In this document: one piece after another, positions 47,080 through 56,887 of the stretch | Layout: the number at the start of each line of letters is the position of its first letter | Position numbering within the stretch: position 1 is the stretch's first letter | Source of the DNA: Sepioteuthis lessoniana | Taxonomy: Eukaryota > Mollusca > Cephalopoda > Myopsida > Loliginidae | Direction of reading: 5' to 3' | Assembly (NCBI GenBank): GCA_963585895.1 | Contig: OY757904.1 | Location: forward strand, 84,652,336 to 84,716,335 | DNA length: 64,000 nt | Notes under the pieces: generated by a model | Database searches by the model: none | The model's input: only the letters and a program-made list of their open reading frames with translations | What the model was told of the DNA's origin: nothing | Translations under genes and position numbers: made by a program

Positions 47080-47750
47080 AAATGCCACCTGAGCTGGAAA
47101 ATAAGGCCGCTGAGTACTTAGTACCAAAGCAACTTAGGGCAGAGTTCAATAATGTGCTCCGAACTTGGATTAATAATGGCTAGATGATTCCGTACCCAGA
47201 AGAAGAATGTGGGCCCCCGAGGGCCTGATTCCATTAATGGCTATGTTGCAGGCAAACAAACAAAAAGTCCGTCTGGTCATGGATTATCGGGAGCTCAATA
47301 AATACGTTGATGCACACACAGCTAATCCAGACATTTGTGCACAAAAATTAAGAGAGTGGCGACAGAAATGACCTAATGTCGCCGTGCTGGATTTATGTCG
47401 GGCCTATTGGCAGGTCCATGTTGACAAGTCGTTGTGTCCCTTTCAAACAGTCAAGATAAAGGGGCAAAGATATTGCCTCACTCATTTGGAATTCGGGCTA
47501 AATGTGGCACCGATAATTATGCAATCCATTATCAATATGGTGATGGCACAGGACGAAACTATTTAGGAGGCTACGTCTTCATATACTGATGATATATTTG
47601 TGAACAAGAGTGCATGCACTGCTATATGTGTGAGAGACCATCTCCTACAATTTGGATTGACATGTAAGGATCCGGAGCGGCTGAGGGGCGGTACTTGCGT
47701 ACTAGGTTTACATGTCATGGAGAAGCATGGGAAATTACAATGGTGTCACG
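47080..47750 (+). pseudogene. Gypsy 3 reverse transcriptase
   Basis: RT motifs in order: LVMDYRELNKYVD (47274 on), VAVLDLCRAYWQVHVD, FGLNVAPIIMQ and the catalytic SYTDDIFVN, with Y-T-D-D at 47582-47593. Stops near 47183, 47371 and 47564 interrupt it. The thumb follows (HLLQFGLTCKDPERL). Confidence 0.82.
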
Positions 47751-47951
47751 GGGGTGAGCTTCCAATGTTGCCTGATGTATTCACTCATCAGAGCATCTTT
47801 TCTCTGTGTGGGAAATTGGCGGGACATCTTCCAGTGTGTGGCTGGCTCCACATTGCAACCACATTCATGAGGCGGCGTGCAAACTCTGTGACAGCAGGCT
47901 GGGATGACGAAACACAAGACCCACCCCTGATTCAGATGCTATTGGATACAA

Positions 47952-48437
47952 TTGCACGATTGGTGCAGAAGGATCCAGTGCAAGGTGACTGGAGTGTGGA
48001 TGGACGTGAAGTCTGTGTGGATTGATGCCAGCTTCATGGCCACCGGCGTTGTTGTAGAAAGTGGTGAATCGCATATTGAGGATGCATGTTGGTTGCGACC
48101 AGCACGTGAAGACAAATACATCAACTTGGTGAAGCTTGATGCAATGTTGAGGGGAATTAACCTGACATTGCAATGGAAAGCGATTGTGCTTCACTTGAAA
48201 ACCGACTCTGCGTGTGTGCATCTATGGATTTCTGATGCATTGTCTGGAAAGGCTAGAATTCATACAAAAGCAGCATCTAAAATGGGATTTACAGCCTGCA
48301 TTCAGTTCTTATTAATGGAATCCCACGGCATATCAGAGACCTCCGCCCACGGCACAGATCAGTTGCATCGGAAGACAACGGCAGTAATAGTTCATCTGAA
48401 AGTGACTCGAACATGCCGTTGGTATAAAGCCAGGTGA
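47952..48437 (+). pseudogene. Gypsy 3 RNase H, of the type with INLVKLDA motif
   Basis: VWIDASFMATGVVVE holds the first catalytic Asp, YINLVKLDAMLRGINL corresponds to the helix with the acidic residue (here LDA), and HLKTDSACVHLW holds another Asp. The spacing resembles the archaeal-type RNase H seen in some LTR elements, not the usual Gypsy domain with TDHKPL. No integrase follows before the 3' LTR. Confidence 0.65.
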
Positions 48438-48641
48438 TTCTTCTACAGACCTAGAGGAACCAGAGACAGCCAATGATGATGCCGAGAATGAGAGAGGCCC
48501 ACTGAACACTGTTACGGAAAAATCTTGTCCAATTTTACATAGAAGCAATTGTCGAAGACGACTGCCATCTCCATGCCATTTACGTGATTGTGAGATCAGG
48601 GAGGAGTGTAAAACAGAAATGGACTTACCACCGAAAAAACA

Positions 48642-48948
48642 TGCTCGTGTGTGACTAGCATGCAAAAGCAAAAATGGCCGATCTAACGTGTTTTAAGAAC
48701 TCATGATCTCGGATTCTCACAAGACCAACGAGACATGTGCAAAGGTCTAAGCCTATAAAAAGACAGAGAGCCGCTGTGTTCGAAGCGAACTCAAGCATTG
48801 TGGTTGGCGAGAGATGATATATCCAGCTGATTGGAAGAGACAATTCTGGAGACTATTTCTAAGCTGGAGACGTTTGTCCTGGACAGTGATACATAAAAAG
48901 TGTCCTGGATCAAGCTTTCTGACTGTTAAGCAACCCTTGATTACTACA
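48642..48948 (+). repeat. 3' LTR of Gypsy 3
   Basis: 307 bp, similar to the 5' LTR with substitutions and a few small insertions (for example in cctataaaaagacagagagccgc). The divergence shows that the element is old. Confidence 0.85.
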
Positions 48949-49366
48949 TTTCAACAAATTGAATATTAATGTAACGTGAGTCAAAGTGAGAAAGACTGAC
49001 CGTTGACTCAGACTGACCACCGCAAGATAGGGGCTAGATTCCGTGACATTCTGCTTTGTGTTTTCTGGGAATGGAACATCAAAATAACAACTATTATTTC
49101 ATAATTGTTAATTGTTCTTTTTCTGAATAAAAAAATATTATTTTATTATTCAACCCCGTGTTTTTTTGTTCTCTGGATTTCAACTTTTTATTTTTCATTA
49201 TTGAATGATCAGCTGGTCTGATTATTTTGGCTTTCAGCGTAAACACAGAATCTAGTTCTCTGGATCTAAAATTTCACAACATGAGCAGACAACTGATTCG
49301 ACTGAGATTTGATCTCCCACCTGGGAAGGTCAGATGTTGAGTGGTCGATTGAGTTGCTGGGTGACA
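48949..49366. other. right end of the composite insertion
   Basis: Non-coding. It starts tgtaacgtgag at about 48971, recalling the tgtaacag at 41017, and ends gggtgaca. It might be the 3' LTR (about 396 bp) of the element that forms the composite insertion, but the left end does not convincingly match beyond the first bases. Confidence 0.35.
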
Positions 49367-51087
49367 CCATAACTCTGCTTAACACAGAGTTAAAGATTTT
49401 GGCCTGGGTCTTAGTGAACCGTTTGAAATTTGTCATTAGCGATTTGATTGGACCTGAGCAAAACTATGCTATGAAGGGAAGATTAATTTAAGACAACTTG
49501 CACTTGGTGCACGAAGACCTAGAGGAGTTAGCTGCGCTGATCAATTTGGATCAGTCCAAGGCCTTCAATAGGGTTGACCATCGGTTTCTGGTGACTGTTT
49601 AGGAGACTGCAGGGTTCAAACCGGAGTTCTACAAATGGATTAGCATGATGTACCACATCCTGCAAGCTTTTGCGATAAAGTGGTCGGTCTGGCAGGGTTA
49701 CCCCCCCATCCCATCTTTTCTATGTCCTTGCTTTGGAGCCCCTGCTCCGTAGGCTTAGGGATGGGGTGCCAAATCTGGCCTTACACCACATTCCTTTTGC
49801 TGGCCCTCTTTTGACAAAGGTATCCACGTACACCATTTGGACATAAAGACTGTGAAAAAGGCAGTTGCAAGGTATGAGCAGATAGCAGGGGCCAAGATCA
49901 ATTTTGATAAGACCAAAGGTCTGCAGCTAAGTGCCTGGAGAGGTGGCATTCTCCTGCAGGGCCTTTCCGCTGAAATGACAGACCTGTTTGCATCCTAGGT
50001 TTGGGCCCGGCCTCCAACTGGAGCGAAATTGGTCGTAAGTACTGGCCAAGATAGAAGCAGTTGTCCTTAAAGAGCAGTGTGGAAGTGTGCGCCATGTACA
50101 TCTTCCCCTTGGTCCTTTTCTGTTTGTCTGTTTTTCCTCTGCCTAAGAATCATCGGCTGGCGCTATAATGATCCCTCTCCAAATTAGTTTGAGGAGGCCG
50201 AAGACCGATGGTCTGTAGACAGGTCTACTGTCAACATCGGTATAATGGGGATCTGGGTATGCCTGATCTGTAGAGCCACTGGTTCGCTAAAAAACTAGCT
50301 TACTTGGGCCGATCTTTGTGTGGAGGCAAACGAGACCTTTCTTCGTCTTAAGTCAGACCCCAAAGCTTAAGGTTGACATAAGCTGAGGGGCGAATCACCA
50401 TTTGTCCTCAATTGCCATAAGGCCCTTCGCAACCTTCTTGGGTGCAATGACCTTTCTCGGTCTCGGTAGGAACTGTATCAGGATCTAGTGGTTGCCTCCG
50501 CTTCGGATCCTCTTGTGGATCGGCTCGGCTCGTTAATGGAGGAGGTTCACTTGCTTTGGAATTGAGCGCCAGGTTTGATCTTCTTGAACAACTCCGAGTT
50601 CTCGCTCACATGATGGCTTGCATGGAACGTGTTTCCTCTTTTCAGCTTGAATTACAAAGCAGGCCTGGCAGACATGTGTGAATGTCCTCGCTACAGCAGT
50701 GGTTTAGAAGAAACAGCTGAGAACACCTTCTGCTACTGCAAGCGAGTTCATCCATTTTGGAATCACGTCGGAGAGTGGACGGCCTGCATCGAACCCAAGC
50801 AGCTCGTTGTAGACAATGTTTTGCCACAGTTTCAGGATGAGAAGTGTGTGGTGATTCTCGCGTCATCCAAACTTTTCTCATCATGATCTGATTTTGTTCT
50901 TCATGCATCAGCTTAGAGTCAAAATCAGATGCGACAGAAAATGCTTGGACTGAATAGCATTTGACAGAAGGTGGATGCAGGCAGTGAACCTGGTCATACG
51001 AAAGGGGGCAATGCTGGAGTTGTCCTTCCCTCCTTTTCCTGCACATGGTGACTATGGACCGGGTCCTTCGGAACCTCACCTCCCGGT
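49367..51087 (+). pseudogene. LINE D ORF2, RT and C-terminus
   Basis: Resumes inside the RT with LLNTELKILAWVLVNRLK, then LINLDQSKAFNRVD (N for the usual D), a degraded palm, and the C-terminal CPRYSSGLEETAENTFCYC motif (second Cys replaced by Tyr-Ser). Several deletions and stops are present; the YADD region is lost around 49810. It ends near 51087 at a position equivalent to the stop of copy C. Confidence 0.82.
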
Positions 51088-51522
51088 AAGTAGGCACTTT
51101 TTTGTCCCCCTATTTCCCTTGTTATCCATATGTTGTGAGTCATTGTCCCCGTCATCTAATAGTTAGCCCCCAAGATCTTCCCCGCTCCCATTCTATTTTG
51201 TAATTTTACCCTCAATCCAGTTTCACTTTTCCGAAGATCTTGAAATTTAATTACTATATTCTCATCTTTGTAATCCACATTAGCTTCTTGCACCGCACCC
51301 CACCCTGTGTTTCATTTATCCCATCAGCCTAATTTCCCTCCCTCATTAGAGTAGGTCCAGCGTGTTTTTTGTCCCCTCATTTACTGGAAAACAATCTGCC
51401 TCCATATTTTAGACGAGGGTGGAAGGGTAACCAAACGGGTTTTTCTTTTATTCTGTTTTCTTTTTTTGTGGGGGTGGGTTCTCCCATCACACTCATTTTC
51501 ATCTATTGTAAATATATCATTT
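51088..51522 (+). other. LINE D 3' UTR, left part
   Basis: Matches the 3' UTR of copy C in order of landmarks. Cut at 51522 by the young LTR element; the remainder is at 56655-56887. Confidence 0.75.
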
Positions 51523-52601
51523 TGTCACGTGATATCCCACTGGGAGGAGGGAGATAAAATTACTACTCCTCGTGTTTGAATTAACAGCATCTAGCCGTCC
51601 AAAAGGTGACCGTTAAGAGAGAATGTGGGTCACAGAGGGGATATCAACAGGTGTTGGTACTTAGCAACCTCAGGTCGCCGGACACCAAGAGGAAGAAGAG
51701 AGAAGCCAAATGATTGGCTGGGACCCCAAAACGGAAGTGGGGACTTCCTCCCCTCAGCGGAAGTAAATAATAAAGTTAGTTTTTGAGCAGGGCTCGTGGC
51801 AGACAGACCCATGGCCATTTACTCCGGGTTGAAGACAAAAGAATATCTGAGACACGAGGGACCCCAGGTTCTTCAAGCCAGTGTAAAAAAAATAGAATAA
51901 AGTCTATTAGCCCGTGAAAGAAGAAAGATTCTCCAGTGGAACCCCGTCGAAAAATAAGATAAGTAACTTTGGGGCCATTTCTCCTTTATACCCAAATTTT
52001 GTATACCACTCTCTCTCTCTCTCTCTCTCAATTTGAAGAAAAACAAAAGTCTAGAAAGGACATTTATATTCGTGGACTGTCCAATTATTATATGTTTTGA
52101 CACTTTGAAAGTGTATATAACTGTAGTAAAGGAATCATATATTTTTGTGTTACCACGTGGTCTAAGTTTGTTCTTTGCAGTTCTTCTACGAATTTGTTTC
52201 TTCATGCTTCCTTTTCAGCTTCTATTCGCCTTATGTTATCTTGCTTAGAATTGTCCTATTAATTCCTTTAAAATACCACACAGGAAACCGGAGTTGCCGA
52301 CTACTACAATATAATATTATTACGACTAAAACCTATAGGTCCATATTCTTCCATTATCTTGGGGAAGGAAGTGAAAGCCGCCTGGTGGGTGTGTGGATAG
52401 TGTGAAATTTGGAACCCCTTGCCAGCGGCGGTCAGTCTGGCCCTAAATTAGTCCCTCACATAATATGCCAGTTCTTATATGCCTGAGAGAAAAACTCTGA
52501 ACGAGGACTTATTATATAGGGGATCAAGTGCCAACCTGCCCCGTCTTCACACGTGCGAAAATAAAAGTCCCGTTTTGGGATTTTAGTCATTTCGCGTCAC
52601 A
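51523..52601 (+). repeat. 5' LTR of the SCAN-gag element
   Basis: 1079 bp with a (CT)n run at about 52012-52029. Reverse-oriented and diverged solo relatives lie at 17854 and 43157. Confidence 0.95.
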
Positions 52602-52686
52602 GACTTATTATGGTGTCTCGTCCGGGGATATTTTAACCTTTATTCCCGACCTATACAGACTTATTATGGGGGCTCGTTTCCGGAAT
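52599..52686 (+). promoter_or_regulatory. primer-binding region, duplicated
   Basis: Two copies of acagacttattatgg (52599-52613 and 52655-52669) each run into a sequence resembling the complement of a tRNA-Pro 3' end: tggtgtctcgtccggggat (52611 on) and tgggggctcgtttccggaat (52667-52686). The first 12 bases of the second match the proline primer site used by gammaretroviruses. The first lies 9 bp after the LTR. Identification of the primer is by memory of that site. Confidence 0.6.
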
Positions 52687-52838
52687 TATTATTATAAATA
52701 ATATTTATTGCTTTTGGTCGTATGACAATTCCTGCCGTCTAAATCTACCCTGGGAGACCGTGAAAGAAAAAAAGGAATATTGTCGAAACAGTCAAAAAAT
52801 TACCCGTTGATATAACTGTTTGGAAAAATTGAAGAAAA

Positions 52839-54078
52839 ATGGACAAAATAGAAAACTTTTTAAAAGAATCCTCCATGGAAAAGTTGGAGAGGCTGAGAAA
52901 AAGCGAGATAGTGAAAATTGGCGAGAAGCTTGAGTTAAATGTTCAGAAAACTATGAGGAAACATGAACTCGTTAGAAAAATAGCTGAGCACATGGTGAAC
53001 GAAAATGTGTTTGAGGAAGCAGCATTGGAAGAGCTACCAACAGAAATAATAAGAATGACTCCAGAACAAATTGAACTGGAGAAAATTAAAATACAAGCCC
53101 AAATGGAACTAGAGAGAAATAAGAAAGGGCGAACTGGAGAAAGAAAGAATTCAGCAAGAAACAAGGCTGCGAGAAGTCGACTTGGCAATAAGAGGACGCG
53201 AAGGAAGCCATGAGAGTTTCAAAGTAACGAAGCAAGCGAGGCTAGTCCCAAGATTTGAAGAAGCCAACGTGGATCGATACTTCGCACATTTTGAGCGAAC
53301 TGCACTGAATCTCGGATGGCCGAAAGAATGCTGGTCGATGCTACTCCAAACTGTGCTGACAGGAAAAGCACAGAGAGCATATGCAACTCTGCCCACAGAA
53401 AACTGCGCCGACTATGATTTGGTGAAAGCAGCGGTTCTTAAAAGCTTCAAGTTGGTTCCAGAACTTTATAGACAGAAATTCAGAACGCAGAGAAAGAAAG
53501 AAAACCAGTCTTATGTGGAATTTCTGCGAGAAAAAGAGAATGCGCTGGATAAGTGGTGTGACTCTAAGAGGATAGACGGAGACGCTGAGAAACTCCGGCA
53601 GCTAATATTAGCTGAAGAATTCTTAAACTGTGTGCCAGAAGAAGTCAGGGTTCACCTAAGTGAAAGGAAAACTGACGTGAATTATGAAATGGCCGCACTA
53701 GCAGACGAATACATCCTCACACACCGAAAAACGAAGGAAAAATCGTACACGGGAAGTAGAGTGAAATTCAAAGCAGAGTTAAGCCCTGAAGGAAGACCTA
53801 AGGAAGAAAATAGAAGGACCTTCCAAAGTAGCAGCAGAACAGTGGTCTGCTACAAATGTGGAAAGGCTGGACACATAGCCATAAGGTGTCAGCTAGGTAA
53901 AGGTCCTGAAAGAAACCGAACCCAGCCAAGAAAACCTCAGGGAGCTGTAACAACAACTAGAGGGAACAAGTCTTATCGACCTTGGACGAAAAAAGGGATG
54001 ATAAGAGGCCCACATGGAGGACCAGTGGAAGTATCAATTTTACGTGATACAGGAGCATCTCAGTCGTTACTTCTATGA
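52839..54078 (+). pseudogene. gag with SCAN-like capsid and zinc knuckle, one frameshift
   Basis: The first frame (52839-53213) is a Lys/Glu-rich N-terminal helical region (MDKIENFLKESSMEKLERL). A one-base change near 53115 moves the continuation to the frame of 53182-54078. That frame has a capsid (ARLVPRFEEANVDRYFAHFE, LQTVLTGKAQRAYATL). A SCAN-like helical block follows (YRQKFRTQRKKENQSYVEFL, LRQLILAEEFLNCVPEEVR), then a zinc knuckle CYKCGKAGHIAIRC. It runs directly into the protease start. Apart from the single shift the gene is open. Confidence 0.85.
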
Positions 54079-54324
54079 AATAAATTGCCTAAAGGGGTAA
54101 TAGAAGCAACACGTGAGACTGTGATGATAGAGGGTATTGGCGGAAAGAGGGTAAAAATACCGCTATGTAAAATAACCCTAAAGTACCAGTGGAAAAATGG
54201 ACCAATTCAAGTTGGTGTGGTAGACAAGCTACCTATGAAAGGAATTTCCCTCATACTGGGAAATGAAGTAAAAACTAGAAAGTGTCACCCGTGTAAGATG
54301 GCGAAGATGAGCGCCAAAAATTAA
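54010..54324 (+). pseudogene. aspartic protease, interrupted by in-frame TGA
   Basis: In the same frame as gag, VSILRDTGASQSLLL carries the D-T-G active site. A TGA at 54076-54078 interrupts six codons after it, and the same frame continues with NKLPKGVIEATRE, MIEGIGGKRV and GISLILGNEV, the flap and C-terminal parts. A TAA at 54322-54324 separates it from the linker. The position of the TGA is unlike the gag-pol readthrough site of gammaretroviruses, which precedes the protease. Confidence 0.8.
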
Positions 54325-54480
54325 GAAACCAAGAGGGCGAGAATGAACGTCAAACATGGAAAGAAGATGGCGAAGATGAACGCCAAAAATGGAGAAAGCA
54401 AGTTGGCGAAAATGAGCGCCAAAAATGAAGAAAAAAAGATGGCGAGAATGAACGCCAAACATGGAGACAAGATGGCGGCT
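54295..54480 (+). repeat. 33/36-bp tandem repeat with AAGATGGCG core
   Basis: Six units begin at 54295, 54331, 54364, 54400, 54436 and 54469, with spacings of 36, 33, 36, 36 and 33 bp, all multiples of three. The core aagatggcg is exact in four, and the last reads aagatggcggct. This matches the known binding consensus of the zinc-finger factor YY1. Translated, the units give Lys/Met/Ala/Asn-rich peptides. Confidence 0.85.
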
Positions 54481-54990
54481 GATCCACGTGGGCGGCACAA
54501 ACGACACAGTCGCTCGCAGAGTGAGGAGGCAGAAGGCAAAGAAGTGAAGCTTCCACATCTCAAGAAACCGAAAGATAAAGGGACCGGTCATGAGAGAAGA
54601 GATGAAACTCCAAAGAAGAATGGAAATGGATTCTCTAATACTTATCGAGAGGATAAGAGAAAGATGAGAGGACCCTCACAAGTGGCTAAAAAGGAAGAAT
54701 TTGAAAAGGGCGACGAAGTCCTGCTACTATCCGCAAATAAAGGACCACACTGTGGTGGACGATATATAGGTCCCTACGTAATCTCACAGAGAATAGACAA
54801 GAGGACATATAGAATTGATACCAACGAGGGAAAGAAAAAGACACAAGTGTGTCATGCAAACCAATTAAAGAAATATGTCCGTCAAGAATGCCCACCTCGA
54901 AAAATTAAGAACTCGGAAATGCCGAATAAAATCGAGGAAAAATTAAGCCAGTTGTCTGTTTCAGAGAGAGAGAGGGCTCAGAGAAATTAG
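54343..54990 (+). CDS. repeat linker plus integrase C-terminal (GPY/F) module
   Basis: A 215-codon open frame, in phase with gag and protease. Residues 1-50 are the repeat-encoded basic linker. A Lys/Arg-rich stretch follows. At about residues 115-170 comes FEKGDEVLLLSANKG, then GGRYIGPYVISQRI and RTYRIDT, the GPY/F module that ends Ty3/Gypsy integrases. The integrase zinc finger and D,D,E core are absent. This suggests that a deletion joined the end of pol to a tandem repeat just behind the protease. It could also serve as a small chromatin- or nucleic-acid-binding protein, which is speculation. Confidence 0.75.
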   Translation: MNVKHGKKMAKMNAKNGESKLAKMSAKNEEKKMARMNAKHGDKMAADPRGRHKRHSRSQSEEAEGKEVKLPHLKKPKDKGTGHERRDETPKKNGNGFSNTYREDKRKMRGPSQVAKKEEFEKGDEVLLLSANKGPHCGGRYIGPYVISQRIDKRTYRIDTNEGKKKTQVCHANQLKKYVRQECPPRKIKNSEMPNKIEEKLSQLSVSERERAQRN

Positions 54991-55561
54991 TAAAAAAATA
55001 CCCAGGTTTATTTCTCTAACGCCCGACGAAAATATAGTAGCGGAATATTCTTTCATAGTTGTTAAGAGAAGGAAAGAGAGAGAGAAACTAAGGGAGGGGA
55101 ATTCTCGTCCCCGATGTTGAAATATGAGAGAAACGAAAAGGAGATTCGTCAACAAGTGACGAAGAGGGGAAAGAGAGAAAAGAAAAGGAAATTTTCTACC
55201 CAAAGCTGGACAATTAAGAGTATAAAATCGTCAAAAATGACAAAGAAGGAAAGAAAAAGGAATTTACCTCCTTAAGGTTGAAACATGATACGGCCAAAAG
55301 CCGGGAGAGAAAAAGTAAAGGAAAGGAAGACAAGATTAAAGAAAAAGAAAGGGAGAGAGAAAAAAAAAAGAGAAAAAGAATTGTCTTCCTCTATGATGAA
55401 AATTACGAAAGATGAAAAAAGGAAAAGGAAGAGAATTTGTCAAAGCATGAAGAAGAAAGGGGATAAAAGAAAAGTAAAGTGAAAAAAAAAAAAGAGAGAG
55501 AACAGTGAAATGAATTGCCTTTTTTTTTTCTATGGTATTTCTGTTATCCCTTTCTTCTCTT
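54991..55561 (+). other. purine-rich 3' leader region of the SCAN-gag element
   Basis: About 570 bp of A/G-rich sequence with repeated gagagaaa-type words between the last frame and the polypurine tract. Short frames are compositional. Confidence 0.6.
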
Positions 55562-55575
55562 AAAGGGGGGGGTGA
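55562..55575 (+). promoter_or_regulatory. polypurine tract
   Basis: aaagggggggggtga directly abuts the 3' LTR, the position where plus-strand DNA synthesis is primed in LTR elements. Confidence 0.85.
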
Positions 55576-56654
55576 TGTCACGTGATATCCCACTGGGAGG
55601 AGGGAGATAAAATTACTACTCCTCGTGTTTGAATTAACAGCATCTAGCCGTCCAAAAGGTGACCGTTAAGAGAGAATGTGGGTCACAGAGGGGATATCAA
55701 CAGGTGTTGGTACTTAGCAACCTCAGGTCGCCGGACACCAAGAGGAAGAAGAGAGAAGCCAAATGATTGGCTGGGACCCCAAAACGGAAGTGGGGACTTC
55801 CTCCCCTCAGCGGAAGTAAATAATAAAGTTAGTTTTTGAGCAGGGCTCGTGGCAGACAGACCCATGGCCATTTACTCCGGGTTGAAGACAAAAGAATATC
55901 TGAGACACGAGGGACCCCAGGTTCTTCAAGCCAGTGTAAAAAAAATAGAATAAAGTCTATTAGCCCGTGAAAGAAGAAAGATTCTCCAGTGGAACCCCGT
56001 CGAAAAATAAGATAAGTAACTTTGGGGCCATTTCTCCTTTATACCCAAATTTTGTATACCACTCTCTCTCTCTCTCTCTCTCAATTTGAAGAAAAACAAA
56101 AGTCTAGAAAGGACATTTATATTCGTGGACTGTCCAATTATTATATGTTTTGACACTTTGAAAGTGTATATAACTGTAGTAAAGGAATCATATATTTTTG
56201 TGTTACCACGTGGTCTAAGTTTGTTCTTTGCAGTTCTTCTACGAATTTGTTTCTTCATGCTTCCTTTTCAGCTTCTATTCGCCTTATGTTATCTTGCTTA
56301 GAATTGTCCTATTAATTCCTTTAAAATACCACACAGGAAACCGGAGTTGCCGACTACTACAATATAATATTATTACGACTAAAACCTATAGGTCCATATT
56401 CTTCCATTATCTTGGGGAAGGAAGTGAAAGCCGCCTGGTGGGTGTGTGGATAGTGTGAAATTTGGAACCCCTTGCCAGCGGCGGTCAGTCTGGCCCTAAA
56501 TTAGTCCCTCACATAATATGCCAGTTCTTATATGCCTGAGAGAAAAACTCTGAACGAGGACTTATTATATAGGGGATCAAGTGCCAACCTGCCCCGTCTT
56601 CACACGTGCGAAAATAAAAGTCCCGTTTTGGGATTTTAGTCATTTCGCGTCACA
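55576..56654 (+). repeat. 3' LTR of the SCAN-gag element
   Basis: 1079 bp; reads the same as the 5' LTR throughout as far as I can compare, including the (CT)n run. Confidence 0.95.
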
Positions 56655-56887
56655 ATTTCTTGTAAATGAAATTCATGCCTTTTTTCATCCGGAGTTTTAA
56701 AATAGGGTTCGTCTCATAGAGTCAATGCGGCTTTGGGGTGACTGAGACGTGCCTGGTGAAGGATGACTGGCCTAATTGTATTGTAAGAATGGGCTCACGA
56801 ATGTGGTGAGCTAAGGATCCCCCAGATTCACAGTTCAGCATGACCACTCTTCTTCCCCTCCCCCCCAAAAGCTTGGGGCCTTGTGCT
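56655..56887 (+). other. LINE D 3' UTR, right part and end
   Basis: Continues the 3' UTR with the words ttttaaaatagggttcgtc and a final C-rich run plus ttggggccttgtgctcc, parallel to the end of copy C at 24880-24912. Confidence 0.75.

Larger units (their letters stand above)
45658..48948 (+). mobile_element. Gypsy-like element 3, decayed and lacking integrase
   Basis: Flanked by related LTRs of about 300 bp and coding, with many stops, for gag, protease, RT and RNase H. The 3' LTR begins soon after the RNase H region, with no integrase in between, so the body carries a 3' deletion. No matching target duplication is seen next to the LTRs. Confidence 0.82.
41017..49366. mobile_element. 8.35-kb composite insertion in LINE D
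   Basis: The LINE sequence is interrupted with a 4-bp duplication ccat (41013-41016 and 49367-49370). The inserted block begins tgtaacag and ends gggtgaca, a TG...CA pattern. Its first and last few hundred bases do not obviously match each other, so it is not a simple LTR element. Inside are the 0.5-kb direct repeats, a solo LTR and Gypsy 3. It could be an LTR element with decayed or rearranged ends carrying later insertions. Confidence 0.6.
51523..56654 (+). mobile_element. young non-autonomous LTR element with SCAN-like gag
   Basis: A 5.13-kb element inserted in the LINE D 3' UTR. Both LTRs are 1079 bp and I see no difference between them. Ends are tgtcacg...gtcaca and the 4-bp target duplication is attt (51519-51522 and 56655-56658). 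The body carries a primer-binding region, gag, protease, a repeat-encoded linker, an integrase C-terminal module and a polypurine tract. RT, RNase H and the integrase core are absent, so it must be moved by enzymes from elsewhere. The gag points to the Gmr1-like branch of Ty3/Gypsy, from which vertebrate SCAN domains are thought to derive. Confidence 0.9.
38161..56887 (+). mobile_element. LINE copy D, split by two later insertions
   Basis: One LINE of the copy-C subfamily in three pieces: 38161-41016, 49367-51522 and 56655-56887. The break at 41016/49367 falls inside the RT (gattacaggccc then ataactctgctta; copy C reads straight through at 22337-22360). The break at 51522/56655 falls inside the 3' UTR. 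The 5' limit is uncertain. Confidence 0.85.

Noticed and set aside
51630-52405. Small frames duplicated at 51.6-52.4 and 55.7-56.5 kb as a gene pair
   Set aside because: They are the same positions in the two LTRs; LTRs of this family have no conserved protein.
54229-54591. Antisense frames across the SCAN-gag linker resembling repeat membrane proteins
   Set aside because: They are reverse readings of the 33/36-bp coding repeat and carry no independent signal.
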